Source of the DNA: Candidatus Poseidonia sp.
Lineage (GTDB): Archaea; Thermoplasmatota; Poseidoniia; Poseidoniales; Poseidoniaceae
Direction of reading: 5' to 3'
DNA: 64,000 nucleotides
Assembly: GCA_022426155.1 (NCBI GenBank)
Contig: JAKMEE010000032.1
Coordinates: forward strand, 62,001 to 126,000
The notes under the pieces are model-generated. The model saw nothing but the letters and a program-made list of their open reading frames with translations. It was not told where the DNA came from and searched no databases. Both the position numbers and the translations under genes were made by a program. Shown here piece by piece: positions 19,516 through 29,135 of the stretch. The stretch's first letter is position 1; the number at the start of each line of letters is the position of its first letter.

Positions 19516-19588
19516 CGCCGATTGTGGGGCTCGAACCCACGACCTTGGGATTAACAGTCCCACGCTCCACCAGCTAAGCTAAATCGGC
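19516..19588 (-). tRNA. tRNA-Asn (GTT), no encoded CCA
   Basis: Reverse complement GCCGATT...AATCGGC acceptor, anticodon loop CTGTTAA in GGGA..TCCC stem, T-arm GTGGGTTCGAGCCCCAC. Confidence 0.93.
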
Positions 19589-19632
19589 AAAGTTGGCGAG
19601 ATGCCTCCCCTTTATGACGGCTTCGTTCCATC

Positions 19633-20955
19633 TCATTCCACGATGGCAAGCAAGCGGGAGGTCACTTTCACCGGTTCTTCGTTGAGTTCCACCACTTGGT
19701 GAAGAAGTAATTTTTCTTCATCGGAAAGCGCTCTATTATGATAAAACGTGAATAACGGGTCATTTTGATTGACCGGGGCTCCTTGTTTTGCGTGAATTAC
19801 AACGCCCACTCCTGGATCAATGATATCCTCCAACTCCGTTCGGCCCGCACCGTGTGCTCTAGCCATTGAAGCGATTTTCATTGCATCATGAGATTTGACG
19901 TAACCAGATCTCGAAGCGAGGACGGTTGTTTCCTGCGAAGCAACATCAAGGACGGCTTCGGGTTGGTTGATGAGGTGTTTGGCAACATCAGAATCAACGC
20001 CTTGATGAATGCACAGTTGCTCAAACTTTTTGAGAGCCTGACCGTTTGTCAAAACCTGCTCAATTTTCCGTGTAGCATCAGCCATTGACAAGGTGTCATC
20101 GGTCATGCACAACAGAGTCGCTCCTTGCAAAACGACAAGTTCACGAGTGTCTGGGCTGCCCTGACCCTGCAGAACATGAATCGATTCAATGATCTCCAAT
20201 GAATTACCGACGTGAGTCCCAATTGGTTCGCCCATTGAAGTGATTTGCGCCCGAGCTTTGAATCCCATTGCTTTGGCCGTTCCAACCATGGAATGAGCAA
20301 GAGCCTCAGCATCCTCAATGGTTCGCATGAATGCCGCATTTCCACACTTGACATCCAATACCAGCGCTTCCAAGCCCTCGGCTGCTTTTTTTGAGATAAT
20401 GGATGCGGTAATCAAAGGAAGACTGTCAATCGTTCCAGTTACGTCTCTGATGGCATACAGAACCCCATCGGCTGGGGCAATAGATGGGTTTTGGACCGCA
20501 ATACAACATCCCACCGAATCCACCACTTCCTTCATTTCACTTGGACTGAGTGAACAATTGAATCCTGGAATGGATTCGAGTTTATCGATGGTCCCACCAG
20601 TATGACCCAAGCCTCTCCCTGCAAGCATGGGGACTCTTCGTCCACATGCGGCTAAGGCTGGCGCCAACATGATCGACATCTTATCTCCTACACCACCCGT
20701 GCTATGTTTGTCAACAACGGGTGGTCCTTCTTCCCATTCAAGGCGCTCCCCAGAATTCATCATCGTGGTGGTCAAAGCAGCCGTTTCTTCTTGCTGTAGT
20801 CCATATCGATGCACGGCTTTCAACCATCTTGTGGCATCGTGAGTTGAAACCTTGCCCGACGCGACACCTTGGACAAATTGAGCGATTTCCACATGGCTTT
20901 GACCGCTTCTTTGCTCGATGGAATGAATGAGTTTGTCGATGTTGACAACTGACAC
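19633..20955 (-). CDS. deoA: Thymidine phosphorylase (bacterial/eukaryal type)
   Basis: KHSTGGVGDKMS, AGRGLGHTGGTIDKLESIPGF, DVTGTIDSLPLITASIISKK. Confidence 0.93.
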   Translation of the reverse strand: MSVVNIDKLIHSIEQRSGQSHVEIAQFVQGVASGKVSTHDATRWLKAVHRYGLQQEETAALTTTMMNSGERLEWEEGPPVVDKHSTGGVGDKMSIMLAPALAACGRRVPMLAGRGLGHTGGTIDKLESIPGFNCSLSPSEMKEVVDSVGCCIAVQNPSIAPADGVLYAIRDVTGTIDSLPLITASIISKKAAEGLEALVLDVKCGNAAFMRTIEDAEALAHSMVGTAKAMGFKARAQITSMGEPIGTHVGNSLEIIESIHVLQGQGSPDTRELVVLQGATLLCMTDDTLSMADATRKIEQVLTNGQALKKFEQLCIHQGVDSDVAKHLINQPEAVLDVASQETTVLASRSGYVKSHDAMKIASMARAHGAGRTELEDIIDPGVGVVIHAKQGAPVNQNDPLFTFYHNRALSDEEKLLLHQVVELNEEPVKVTSRLLAIVE

Positions 20956-20964
20956 AGATTCACC

Positions 20965-21912
20965 TCAGATTAATCCGATTTCCTTCAGTCGCTGATGCAA
21001 GAAATCACCTGCACTAATGCTCGAATAGAGGGCCTTGCCCCCTGTTTGAGCAATGTACTCGGGACGTGGTGTGAGGTCAATGTTATTTCGAGGATGAACG
21101 AACATTGGCATGGAATAGCGCCGTGATGATGCAACTGTTGGGTTGACGACTCGATGGGTGGTTGAACGGAACAACCCGTTCGTTAGATTCTGGAGCATAT
21201 CACCAGAATCCACGATGATTGAATTTTGGTCACCTTCGACTTTGATCCACGTTCCGTCATGGTCCATGACTTCCAATCCATCTGCGGTGGCCGTGACAAG
21301 GAGTGTGATGAAATTGATGTCTTCGTGGGCCGCAGAGCGAACGGCTCCTGCAGGCATGGTAGGGTTAAGCGGCGGATAGTGGATAAGTCGCATGATGGTG
21401 TTCCCATCAAGTGTCATTTCAGGGAGCCAATTCGCTGGTTTTCCAAGATAGAGGGAGCATGCTTCGAGCAATCGTTTTGACATTCGTTCCATGTTCGAAT
21501 ACAACGATTCAATCACGTTTTGAAATTCTGGTATCGATTCTGTTGGCCAAACATTTTCGGGATAGGTAGGTCGATCTCCGTTCTCAGGGTAAGGGCGCCC
21601 TGATTGCCAAAATTCCTTCAAATCGGGAGCAGGATTATCTTTAGCATGCTCGATACCAAATGCTGTATAGCCCCGTTGATGGGCAATCTCTGGGCGCAAA
21701 AAAATCCGTTTTTCTTTCTCAGTCATGTCAAAAAACGAATCGCATTGTTCGTAGGATTCATCGATGAGACTACGAGGGATGCCGTGATTGGTCAAGGCGA
21801 AAAAACCGATCTCCTTGAGGGAATTTCCCACTTGTTCTACGAACATTGCCCGTTCGTCGTCATCGTTAGAGAGGGCCAAACGATAATCCACGGTTGGGAT
21901 GGTTCGTGGCAT
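20965..21912 (-). CDS. 2OG-Fe(II) oxygenase, isopenicillin N synthase-like family
   Basis: DIOX_N-like IGFFALTNHGIP; Fe ligands HED and THRVVNP; SRRYSMPMF for 2OG. Confidence 0.9.
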   Translation of the reverse strand: MPRTIPTVDYRLALSNDDDERAMFVEQVGNSLKEIGFFALTNHGIPRSLIDESYEQCDSFFDMTEKEKRIFLRPEIAHQRGYTAFGIEHAKDNPAPDLKEFWQSGRPYPENGDRPTYPENVWPTESIPEFQNVIESLYSNMERMSKRLLEACSLYLGKPANWLPEMTLDGNTIMRLIHYPPLNPTMPAGAVRSAAHEDINFITLLVTATADGLEVMDHDGTWIKVEGDQNSIIVDSGDMLQNLTNGLFRSTTHRVVNPTVASSRRYSMPMFVHPRNNIDLTPRPEYIAQTGGKALYSSISAGDFLHQRLKEIGLI

Positions 21913-21919
21913 GGTCGAC

Positions 21920-22684
21920 TCAATCCTGAATGAAGGTTCTTAATTTAGAGAGGAGTCTCAGTGTTTCGATGTAAATCCAAATGAGTGAAATGAGTATCCC
22001 GAACGCAGCATACCATTCCATGTTCTTTGGTGCGCCGTTCTTGACTCCAGCTTCAATAAACCCGAAATCGCTGATTAATGTTAGAGAGGCGACGATAAGA
22101 ATAAACAGTGTGAGGCCGATTCCAATCGGTCCTGAAGAATGGAGGAAGGGGACATCATATCCGGAAAACATTCCGAGGACAAAGGATGTCATGTAGAGGA
22201 AAAAGATGCTGATGACGAGTCCACCGATGACCTTGTTAAACATGGGTGTTGGGCGGATGATTCGTGACGCAAACATTGCGTACATAGTACCGGTGATACA
22301 AACGGTTCCAAACGCTGCTTGGAGTACAATACCCGGATAATATGCCTCCATGACAACGGACATACCACCCACTAACATGCCTTCGAAAAGAGCATAAAGA
22401 CTCATCAGAGCTACGGGATTTTGGGGTCGCATTGCGAAGGTAATCAAGGCGAGAACAAGCCCCACAATACATCCCCCGACAGAGAATATTGATGCATAGA
22501 TGAACATGTTTTCGCCAGCATTGAAACACACAAGGGCAGTGGCAAATGCACTAATGATGGTTAACGTTAGGAGGAATCCAATTTTGCGGAGGCTCCCCTG
22601 CAGAGTCATGGTTTCAACACCAGAAAGTGCTGCCATGAATTTGTTGTTCAGCACAGGATTACTGCTACGGTAGGTGATGGCCAT
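21920..22684 (-). CDS. Bax inhibitor-1/YccA family membrane protein
   Basis: Seven-TM pattern after RSSNPVLNNKFM; ends DFGFIEAGVKNGAPKNMEWYAAFGILISLIWIYIETLRLLSKL. Confidence 0.85.
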   Translation of the reverse strand: MAITYRSSNPVLNNKFMAALSGVETMTLQGSLRKIGFLLTLTIISAFATALVCFNAGENMFIYASIFSVGGCIVGLVLALITFAMRPQNPVALMSLYALFEGMLVGGMSVVMEAYYPGIVLQAAFGTVCITGTMYAMFASRIIRPTPMFNKVIGGLVISIFFLYMTSFVLGMFSGYDVPFLHSSGPIGIGLTLFILIVASLTLISDFGFIEAGVKNGAPKNMEWYAAFGILISLIWIYIETLRLLSKLRTFIQD

Positions 22685-22721
22685 GTTGTGTGGTTCACTC
22701 GGTCCCGTTTGAATCTTGTTC

Positions 22722-25700
22722 TCAATCAGCGTGTTGAACGACCTGTTGGTCATAGTATTCTGCCAATTGGTCCATCGTCCATCCTTGCTTGAGATAGGTT
22801 TCAACCATTTCCATGTCCCAGCCGGGAACTCTCTCCAACATCTCTGAGGTGACAGTGAAACTTGGTTCTGGCGTGTTGGTCCCATCTAGGACAGGCTGTT
22901 CCCATTCAGGAGTTTGTGGTTCATCCATGATGTTGGCCAAATCAAAGGCTTCAGCCTCGAGTCCTTCTTTCTCATCGCCTCCCTTGCGGACGCTACGAAG
23001 GATTCCGTAAGCCCCGAATGAAAGTAAGAGGGCCCCGATCATCAACATGAGGAAGAATGTCTCTGCACTATCGCCAGCTGTGTTTTCTGCACCATCAGGG
23101 ATGTTTGCCGCACGTTGCTTCGATGAACAACCATTGGGGTCCGTGGCCGTACCAATGGGGGTTGTCCCAGGACATTGATCCACGCCGTTAAGAACCCCGT
23201 CTTCATCATCATCTGCAGTTTCATTCATAGGTGGTTCAGTTTCATTACCGTTCACTTCAATTCCAAGCAATTCACAACCAAGTGCATCGGATTCATTCAC
23301 GCCGTCACCGTCAGCGTCGGCTAATCGAAGAGCATCGATTGGACTCACATCGGTCATGCTTGTATTGAGTAAACTCACCAACGCCCATGCCACTTCCAGA
23401 CCATCGAGGATGCAATCTTGATCGGTATCTGGGTTGGTTGGGTCGCCTCCATGCAGCAGTTCAGCCTCATTGGTTAATCCATCGTTGTCGGCGTCATACG
23501 CACCTTCGTCCAACGAGGTGCCGAGCACAATTCTGCGGGTACGGTTCAATCCGTTTTCTTGTTCCCAGGCATCGTTCAAACCGTCTTGGTCGGTGTCCAC
23601 AAGAACGTCAACACGGTTCCAATCATCATGCCATGAGGCTAGGTAAGGAGCGGTAGCAACTTCGCTGGTGATGAAGAGCCCCATCTCTCTGTTTCGAACA
23701 AGGGCAGAATCGCCCCAATTGATGGAGGAAACGAGCACAGAGGATTCGTCAATAATGACACCTTTATTGTGTAATTTGTTCACGCTTTGACTCGGGCTCA
23801 TAACCACAGCATTGGTGTCGTAGCCCAAACTGGCATTCCATTCTTCATTCATCTGATCAACCACGCTTTGAATGTCTTCATCAAGGTAGGCTCCATTCAG
23901 GATTAAACGGATTCGAACGCCTCGCTGCGCCGCCTCTTCTAAAGCGCTCAAGAGGGGGTTATCTCCCCACCCGTAGGACCAATCCATGTCCAAATATTGC
24001 AACGAAAGCAGAATCTCTTCATCTGCTTCGTCCAACATTTTGACGAGTTCATTAATGCAATTATCAGGGCAAACTAAGAGCGTTGCCGTGTAATCTACTG
24101 TGAGGCCTTCAGTGATATTTCCAACAACGGATGAAGGGGTTGGGAATGACCAGCCAGTTGGGGCATCGGACATTTCCACGGGTGTGATGTGGCTCCTCAG
24201 GCTTGATTCATCGAAACGAAGGTGGGCTTGGACCATCGTTGCCAATGCAGAATCTTCAACGATCACTCCCCATTCACGGTTGGCTGAATTACCAGGGTAC
24301 GGATGCGAGGATGTTTTCCAATTTCCAGACCCCATCCATACGCTTGAATTATCACGTACGGCAACTTTGCTGTGGATGTAAGCATAGGGGTTTTCTCCCA
24401 TGTCGCCAAACCAATAGACGTCTATGCCTTCTGCGAGCAACGTTGTCGCCATGCCTCGATTGTTGTCAAGGTCAAATTCATTCCACCAATTGTCTCCATA
24501 GTCCAAGACGACGGTGACTTCCACACCGCGCTGATGTGCTTGAATCAAGGCATCCACGAGTTCAACGTGCTGAAGTTGGTACATGTGGACTTCAAGTGAG
24601 GAAGACGCACCGTTGATCCAGTTTAGGAGGTCAACCAAACCATCCTCAGGTCCGATGATTGGGGTGATGGTGCCCGTACTGGATAGGGTTGTGTTAAAGC
24701 AGAATGAACTTCCACCCAAACGGCTCCAGCGAGTGTGCCAATCTTGCACAGTATCGGTGTCAGGGGATTCTCCACAACCATCGCCTCGAAGATAAATCAG
24801 GTTGGCAAGGTTCGTAACGGGTTCGGCCAATGCGATACCGTTCCATCCTGTGACATCCACGGGGCCGTTTCCATACACCAAGGTGTCAACTTCAGTCGAT
24901 GACGGTGTAAGGAGTTGAATGGCCGCTCCTGAACTTGCGATGTAGAAACTTTGATCCAATGCTGAACTCAATTCCATGAGATCCCCATCCTCGTAACTGC
25001 TCAGGGAATCATCTGCAGTGAGAATGAGTGACGATTCGGGGTTGATGAACACATCATTGAATGTTGCATCATACACTGTTCCTGCACTTGAGACCGAACG
25101 GAGAATCCATCCTTCAAGCATGGCGAGTTTGGTGCCTTGGTTGGTAATTTCAATAAATTCCATATCATCTCCACCTTGATTTGTGGGCATGAATCGGGTG
25201 AATCGCAAATCATCAGGAGATGCCAGATTGGCTGGGTCAGGTTCTACTTCTCCTGGCGTTGGCCAGAGGGTGTGAATCCAACCATCCGTGCTTTGAGCAC
25301 CAGGTTGTAATGTCTGACAGTCGGTGATGACCGTCCAACTTGCGTAGGCGATCTCGTTGTTATCTGGGTCTGATAAAGCAATGGCATCACCAAGTCCAGT
25401 TAACACCCATTCATCCATCAATATGACAGCACGTTCGCCTACCTCAAGATGCGTGGTGTTGGGAAGTGTGGTGTTAGGGTTCCAGATGGCATCGGTGCGA
25501 ATGAAACGCTTACTTCCATCCCCAGACATCAACGACCAACGGCTCAAATTGACAACCTCAGAGCCAATATTGTGAACTTCAACCCAGTCCTCAAAGGGCT
25601 CGATGGAGTCATCGTTGCAATAAGGCAAAATTTCAGTAATGGCTACATCGGTTGAGCCATTATAAGCCGACCATGTCGGATTCACTTCGCCAGGTGTGGC

Positions 25701-27617
25701 CCAAGCAGAAAGAGTCCAGTCTCCTGTGATGTTGACTCCGGTTGGTCCCGCCCCAGCATGAGTGCTGTTAGGAGCGATCAGGGATTCCCCTTCAACCGTT
25801 GAGCTCCATGAGATCGTTTCGACTGTGATCCCGTAAAGATCCAAGAGGCCCATGGAATCTGCAGATGTATGCTTGAGATAGAAACTGCTGGTTCCATTGA
25901 GTGCCACAACTCCGACACCACCTGCTGGAATCACGGATGTATTTTGGAGAGGCATGTTGTATTGGTGCAAGGTGAGAGAGCGACCGGCTGCTTGAAGTTT
26001 CCAGCCAGCAACGTCGATGTCGTTTTCACCGATGTTTTGCAATTCGATCCATTCTCCATTTGGCCATGATTGACTGTCGCTTCCGACAGCGTCCGGGAGA
26101 ATTTCACTGAATCGAATCAATCCCTCAGAGACTTCACTTCCCGGTTCAGGTTGACCAGGGGTCATCCATGCAGCAGGAGACCATGGGTCATAGGCATTTG
26201 AGGAGCGAATCAAGGAGACTCCTTCACCGTAATCGGTGACGTATGAGGCAGAATCCACAACACTACCGCTTGCATTTGTAAGCATGAGGTGGTTGTAATT
26301 GTCCCACAATCGGGTGTCAGCTGTGAATTGGATTAAACGACGTTCATCAGGGTCGATGTTGGTTGAACCTTGGCTGGAGTTGAAGACGATGGATGCAGGA
26401 TCAAGGTAGGTGATATTACCCAATCCATCAATGATGGACCAACCGAGTAAATCAACGGCAACGGCTCCATTGTTGTGCAATTCAATCCATTCTCCGTCAG
26501 GATAACTGTCTGGTTCGGATGAGGCATTGGTGTACAATTCAGTCATGCGCACGTCGTGGTCCATGACTGGCATAGCAGTCATCACTGGAGCATTGGCCTC
26601 ATCGGGTGTGGGATAGGCGCTTTGAATCCAAAGAGTGTTGGTCGAATCGCTTGCATTAAGTGAGAATCCTTGAACGGTGGATGTCCACTCAATGATGTGA
26701 GAAGGGCTTCCATTGGGCCATTTGAGTGTGAGGGATTCCGCTCCATTGTTGAGTACACCGTACTGGCTGCTTCCATTGACGGCTACGATGCGATGTTCTC
26801 CCGGTGAGATCATCATACTCGCTGGGTCACTGGTGGCATTGACCAAATGATTCGTGTCAAATGCGAGTTGATTTCCTGCAGCATCTTCGAGAATCCACCC
26901 AGTCAGGTCCATATCGGAGTTACCTGTATTGGTGAGTTCCACCCATTCGCCTCCTGGCCATGTGGCGTTATCGTAGGATGGCCATGGATTAGCCATGACC
27001 TCGTTGATCATCAAGTCTGAAGGAATGAGTGTGGGGGCCGTCCCAGCTGAGTTCACTTGGCCTGGACTCGGTGCACCGGTTTGCACCCAATTATTTGTTG
27101 GGCTCGCAGGGTCTTCTTGGTAACTCTTCCCAGAGGTAACACCGCCCCAAGTTGCTTCGTGAACATTGGTGGCACTGGCATCGTGGAGGGTCAGCGTTGC
27201 TCCTGTATTGGTCATGTAGAAATTACTGTCACCGTTTCGGGCGATTACAACGTATTCTCCCGGAGCAATTGTCCAGGTTGAAGCGTTGTTGGCTTGATAA
27301 TCCACAATCGTGTTTGAATCAAAAGTCAATGTTTTACCAGCGTTGTTTTCGACACTCCATCCAGTCAAATTCACGTTGTTAATTCCACTGTTATACAATT
27401 CGAACCATTCCCCACCAGGCCAAGTTCCGTTATCAGCACCGTTGGGGTTTGGCATGGCTTCGTTAAGACAGACTGAGATGCTGCATGCCGTTGAGCGACC
27501 TTGAGTCGACTGGGCAAGGGGCATCGTATCTGCTTCATTAAGAGCAAGAGGCTGACTCAACGAGGTCAAGAAAAGAAGTATCAGGGTTAATGCTAGGGTG
27601 GTTTGTTTCATAATCAT
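22722..27617 (-). CDS. Secreted membrane-anchored protein: about six lamin-tail-like (LTD) repeats, two phospholipase D/nuclease domains, TSP3-like Ca-binding region, C-terminal TM and cytoplasmic tail
   Basis: Signal peptide; repeated GEWxELxNxGxxxxxLxGWxL blocks; HSKVAVRDNSSVWMGSGNW and HNKGVIIDESSVLVSSINW HKD motifs; DADNDGLTNEAELLHGGDPTNPDTDQD; TM FFLMLMIGALLLSFGAYGI. Confidence 0.9.
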   Translation of the reverse strand: MIMKQTTLALTLILLFLTSLSQPLALNEADTMPLAQSTQGRSTACSISVCLNEAMPNPNGADNGTWPGGEWFELYNSGINNVNLTGWSVENNAGKTLTFDSNTIVDYQANNASTWTIAPGEYVVIARNGDSNFYMTNTGATLTLHDASATNVHEATWGGVTSGKSYQEDPASPTNNWVQTGAPSPGQVNSAGTAPTLIPSDLMINEVMANPWPSYDNATWPGGEWVELTNTGNSDMDLTGWILEDAAGNQLAFDTNHLVNATSDPASMMISPGEHRIVAVNGSSQYGVLNNGAESLTLKWPNGSPSHIIEWTSTVQGFSLNASDSTNTLWIQSAYPTPDEANAPVMTAMPVMDHDVRMTELYTNASSEPDSYPDGEWIELHNNGAVAVDLLGWSIIDGLGNITYLDPASIVFNSSQGSTNIDPDERRLIQFTADTRLWDNYNHLMLTNASGSVVDSASYVTDYGEGVSLIRSSNAYDPWSPAAWMTPGQPEPGSEVSEGLIRFSEILPDAVGSDSQSWPNGEWIELQNIGENDIDVAGWKLQAAGRSLTLHQYNMPLQNTSVIPAGGVGVVALNGTSSFYLKHTSADSMGLLDLYGITVETISWSSTVEGESLIAPNSTHAGAGPTGVNITGDWTLSAWATPGEVNPTWSAYNGSTDVAITEILPYCNDDSIEPFEDWVEVHNIGSEVVNLSRWSLMSGDGSKRFIRTDAIWNPNTTLPNTTHLEVGERAVILMDEWVLTGLGDAIALSDPDNNEIAYASWTVITDCQTLQPGAQSTDGWIHTLWPTPGEVEPDPANLASPDDLRFTRFMPTNQGGDDMEFIEITNQGTKLAMLEGWILRSVSSAGTVYDATFNDVFINPESSLILTADDSLSSYEDGDLMELSSALDQSFYIASSGAAIQLLTPSSTEVDTLVYGNGPVDVTGWNGIALAEPVTNLANLIYLRGDGCGESPDTDTVQDWHTRWSRLGGSSFCFNTTLSSTGTITPIIGPEDGLVDLLNWINGASSSLEVHMYQLQHVELVDALIQAHQRGVEVTVVLDYGDNWWNEFDLDNNRGMATTLLAEGIDVYWFGDMGENPYAYIHSKVAVRDNSSVWMGSGNWKTSSHPYPGNSANREWGVIVEDSALATMVQAHLRFDESSLRSHITPVEMSDAPTGWSFPTPSSVVGNITEGLTVDYTATLLVCPDNCINELVKMLDEADEEILLSLQYLDMDWSYGWGDNPLLSALEEAAQRGVRIRLILNGAYLDEDIQSVVDQMNEEWNASLGYDTNAVVMSPSQSVNKLHNKGVIIDESSVLVSSINWGDSALVRNREMGLFITSEVATAPYLASWHDDWNRVDVLVDTDQDGLNDAWEQENGLNRTRRIVLGTSLDEGAYDADNDGLTNEAELLHGGDPTNPDTDQDCILDGLEVAWALVSLLNTSMTDVSPIDALRLADADGDGVNESDALGCELLGIEVNGNETEPPMNETADDDEDGVLNGVDQCPGTTPIGTATDPNGCSSKQRAANIPDGAENTAGDSAETFFLMLMIGALLLSFGAYGILRSVRKGGDEKEGLEAEAFDLANIMDEPQTPEWEQPVLDGTNTPEPSFTVTSEMLERVPGWDMEMVETYLKQGWTMDQLAEYYDQQVVQHAD

Positions 27618-27629
27618 CAGCTCTTTTTT

Positions 27630-29132
27630 TCAAATAAATCCAAAGGAATCAAACTTCTGTGCGAAGGTGTAAATCATAATTGGGACGAGAATAATTCCCA
27701 TTCCATGTGAACGTCGGATGCCGATTCTAGGGGGTAGGAGGCCGATGATGGTTCCCACGATAAGGACTCCAACGCCCACAAAGCCGGTGGAAAACCAGAC
27801 CAAAGCGGTGACAAATACAATCACGCCCATCACCATTTGTTGCAACGGAATTGCAGCGTGAAGTTTGAGCATCCCTTGACCGACAATTTTCATCATCGGC
27901 ATGGCCATCAAGCCTGCCGCGAGTGTGACAGCCAAGAGGCGAATGAAGTCAGAGGTTGGTTCGACGGACGACCAGGTTTCAATTGGATACATCATTTTGA
28001 GAGCCAAGGTTGCGCCAGATCGAGAACGACTGATGATGTAGAGGAAGCCAAGAACCATCACCGTGACTGCGGTGTTCACCGCTGAGAGAATTGCAATGAT
28101 TTCCAAATCTTGTTTGGTTTGAGGGCCTTCGACACCATCGGCTGCTTCTGCTTTGGCGATTTCCAATAATTCATCATCGCTCAATTCAGTGAGCCTTCGA
28201 GTTTCCCAATCCATGCCGAAACCTTGCTTACCTTGTGCCTTTGCGGCAAGGTTTCGTCCACCCATCACCAAGACGGTGGCTTGTGAAGCAGTCATGCCGG
28301 GGAGGACTCCCATGGATGCCCCCGCAACACTGGACCAAAAGCATGGGACCAGAAGAGGGCGTACGGGTGGTAGGTCCCAGTTTTCTTTCTGAGGCGGTAA
28401 ATGAGAGGTTGTTGCGTAGATGTCCAAGAGGTTTGCAATTCCAAACAATCCAGCGAGGCTCGGAAGGAGGAGGCTTGCATCGGGCATGCCAACCGGTGAG
28501 CGGGCAGGGAGGGTGAACACACCCCAGCCGTATAGCCCAGCGAGAAGAAAGAAAGCAGTAGCCGTGAAAAATCCTGCGAGCCTTGAGTCCCTACCCAACT
28601 TTCCGAAGGTCAGGGTCTGGAGCCATTTTGGCCAATCAAGTCGTGTGGTCTCAGTTGCAAGTAGGAGCAGTGAGATGGTGAGGAGGACGAATGGAAGTAT
28701 GTCTCCCAATTTTTCATACCAACCCAATTCAGGGCCGAAGACAATACGGGCTACAATAATGAGTGGGAGTGAGAGAAAGAGTCCAAGTTGTGAGCCTCTT
28801 GCCGACCAGGCTACACCTCGGGCTGCATTGCCAGAAAGCAGCATTCGATGCCCGGGCAAGAGCGAGAGTGCTGTGTCTCCATCCGGAGCCCCAATCAGCG
28901 CAGAAGGGATGTAATTGAGAAATGTGTGAACCGTACCTGTGGAGACAATGATTGCGGCAACAGCTGAAAGAGGGATTCCCAAATCGAGTAAAGCGGGTGA
29001 AAGTGCCAGCAGGATAAGAGCGACGTTGTTGACATGGAATCCGGGAATCAATCCAGTGATTGAACCCATGAACACGCCGAAAAACAGCGCTCCAAGGAGC
29101 CACGCCAAATCTAGAAAGTATCCCTCAAGCAT
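27630..29132 (-). CDS. TctA-family (archaeal COG1784-like) multi-TM permease
   Basis: GSITGLIPGFHVNNVALILL and MGVLPGMTASQATVLVMGGRN tandem TctA-like GxxPGxxxxxA motifs. Confidence 0.8.
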   Translation of the reverse strand: MLEGYFLDLAWLLGALFFGVFMGSITGLIPGFHVNNVALILLALSPALLDLGIPLSAVAAIIVSTGTVHTFLNYIPSALIGAPDGDTALSLLPGHRMLLSGNAARGVAWSARGSQLGLFLSLPLIIVARIVFGPELGWYEKLGDILPFVLLTISLLLLATETTRLDWPKWLQTLTFGKLGRDSRLAGFFTATAFFLLAGLYGWGVFTLPARSPVGMPDASLLLPSLAGLFGIANLLDIYATTSHLPPQKENWDLPPVRPLLVPCFWSSVAGASMGVLPGMTASQATVLVMGGRNLAAKAQGKQGFGMDWETRRLTELSDDELLEIAKAEAADGVEGPQTKQDLEIIAILSAVNTAVTVMVLGFLYIISRSRSGATLALKMMYPIETWSSVEPTSDFIRLLAVTLAAGLMAMPMMKIVGQGMLKLHAAIPLQQMVMGVIVFVTALVWFSTGFVGVGVLIVGTIIGLLPPRIGIRRSHGMGIILVPIMIYTFAQKFDSFGFI

Positions 29133-29135
29133 GCC

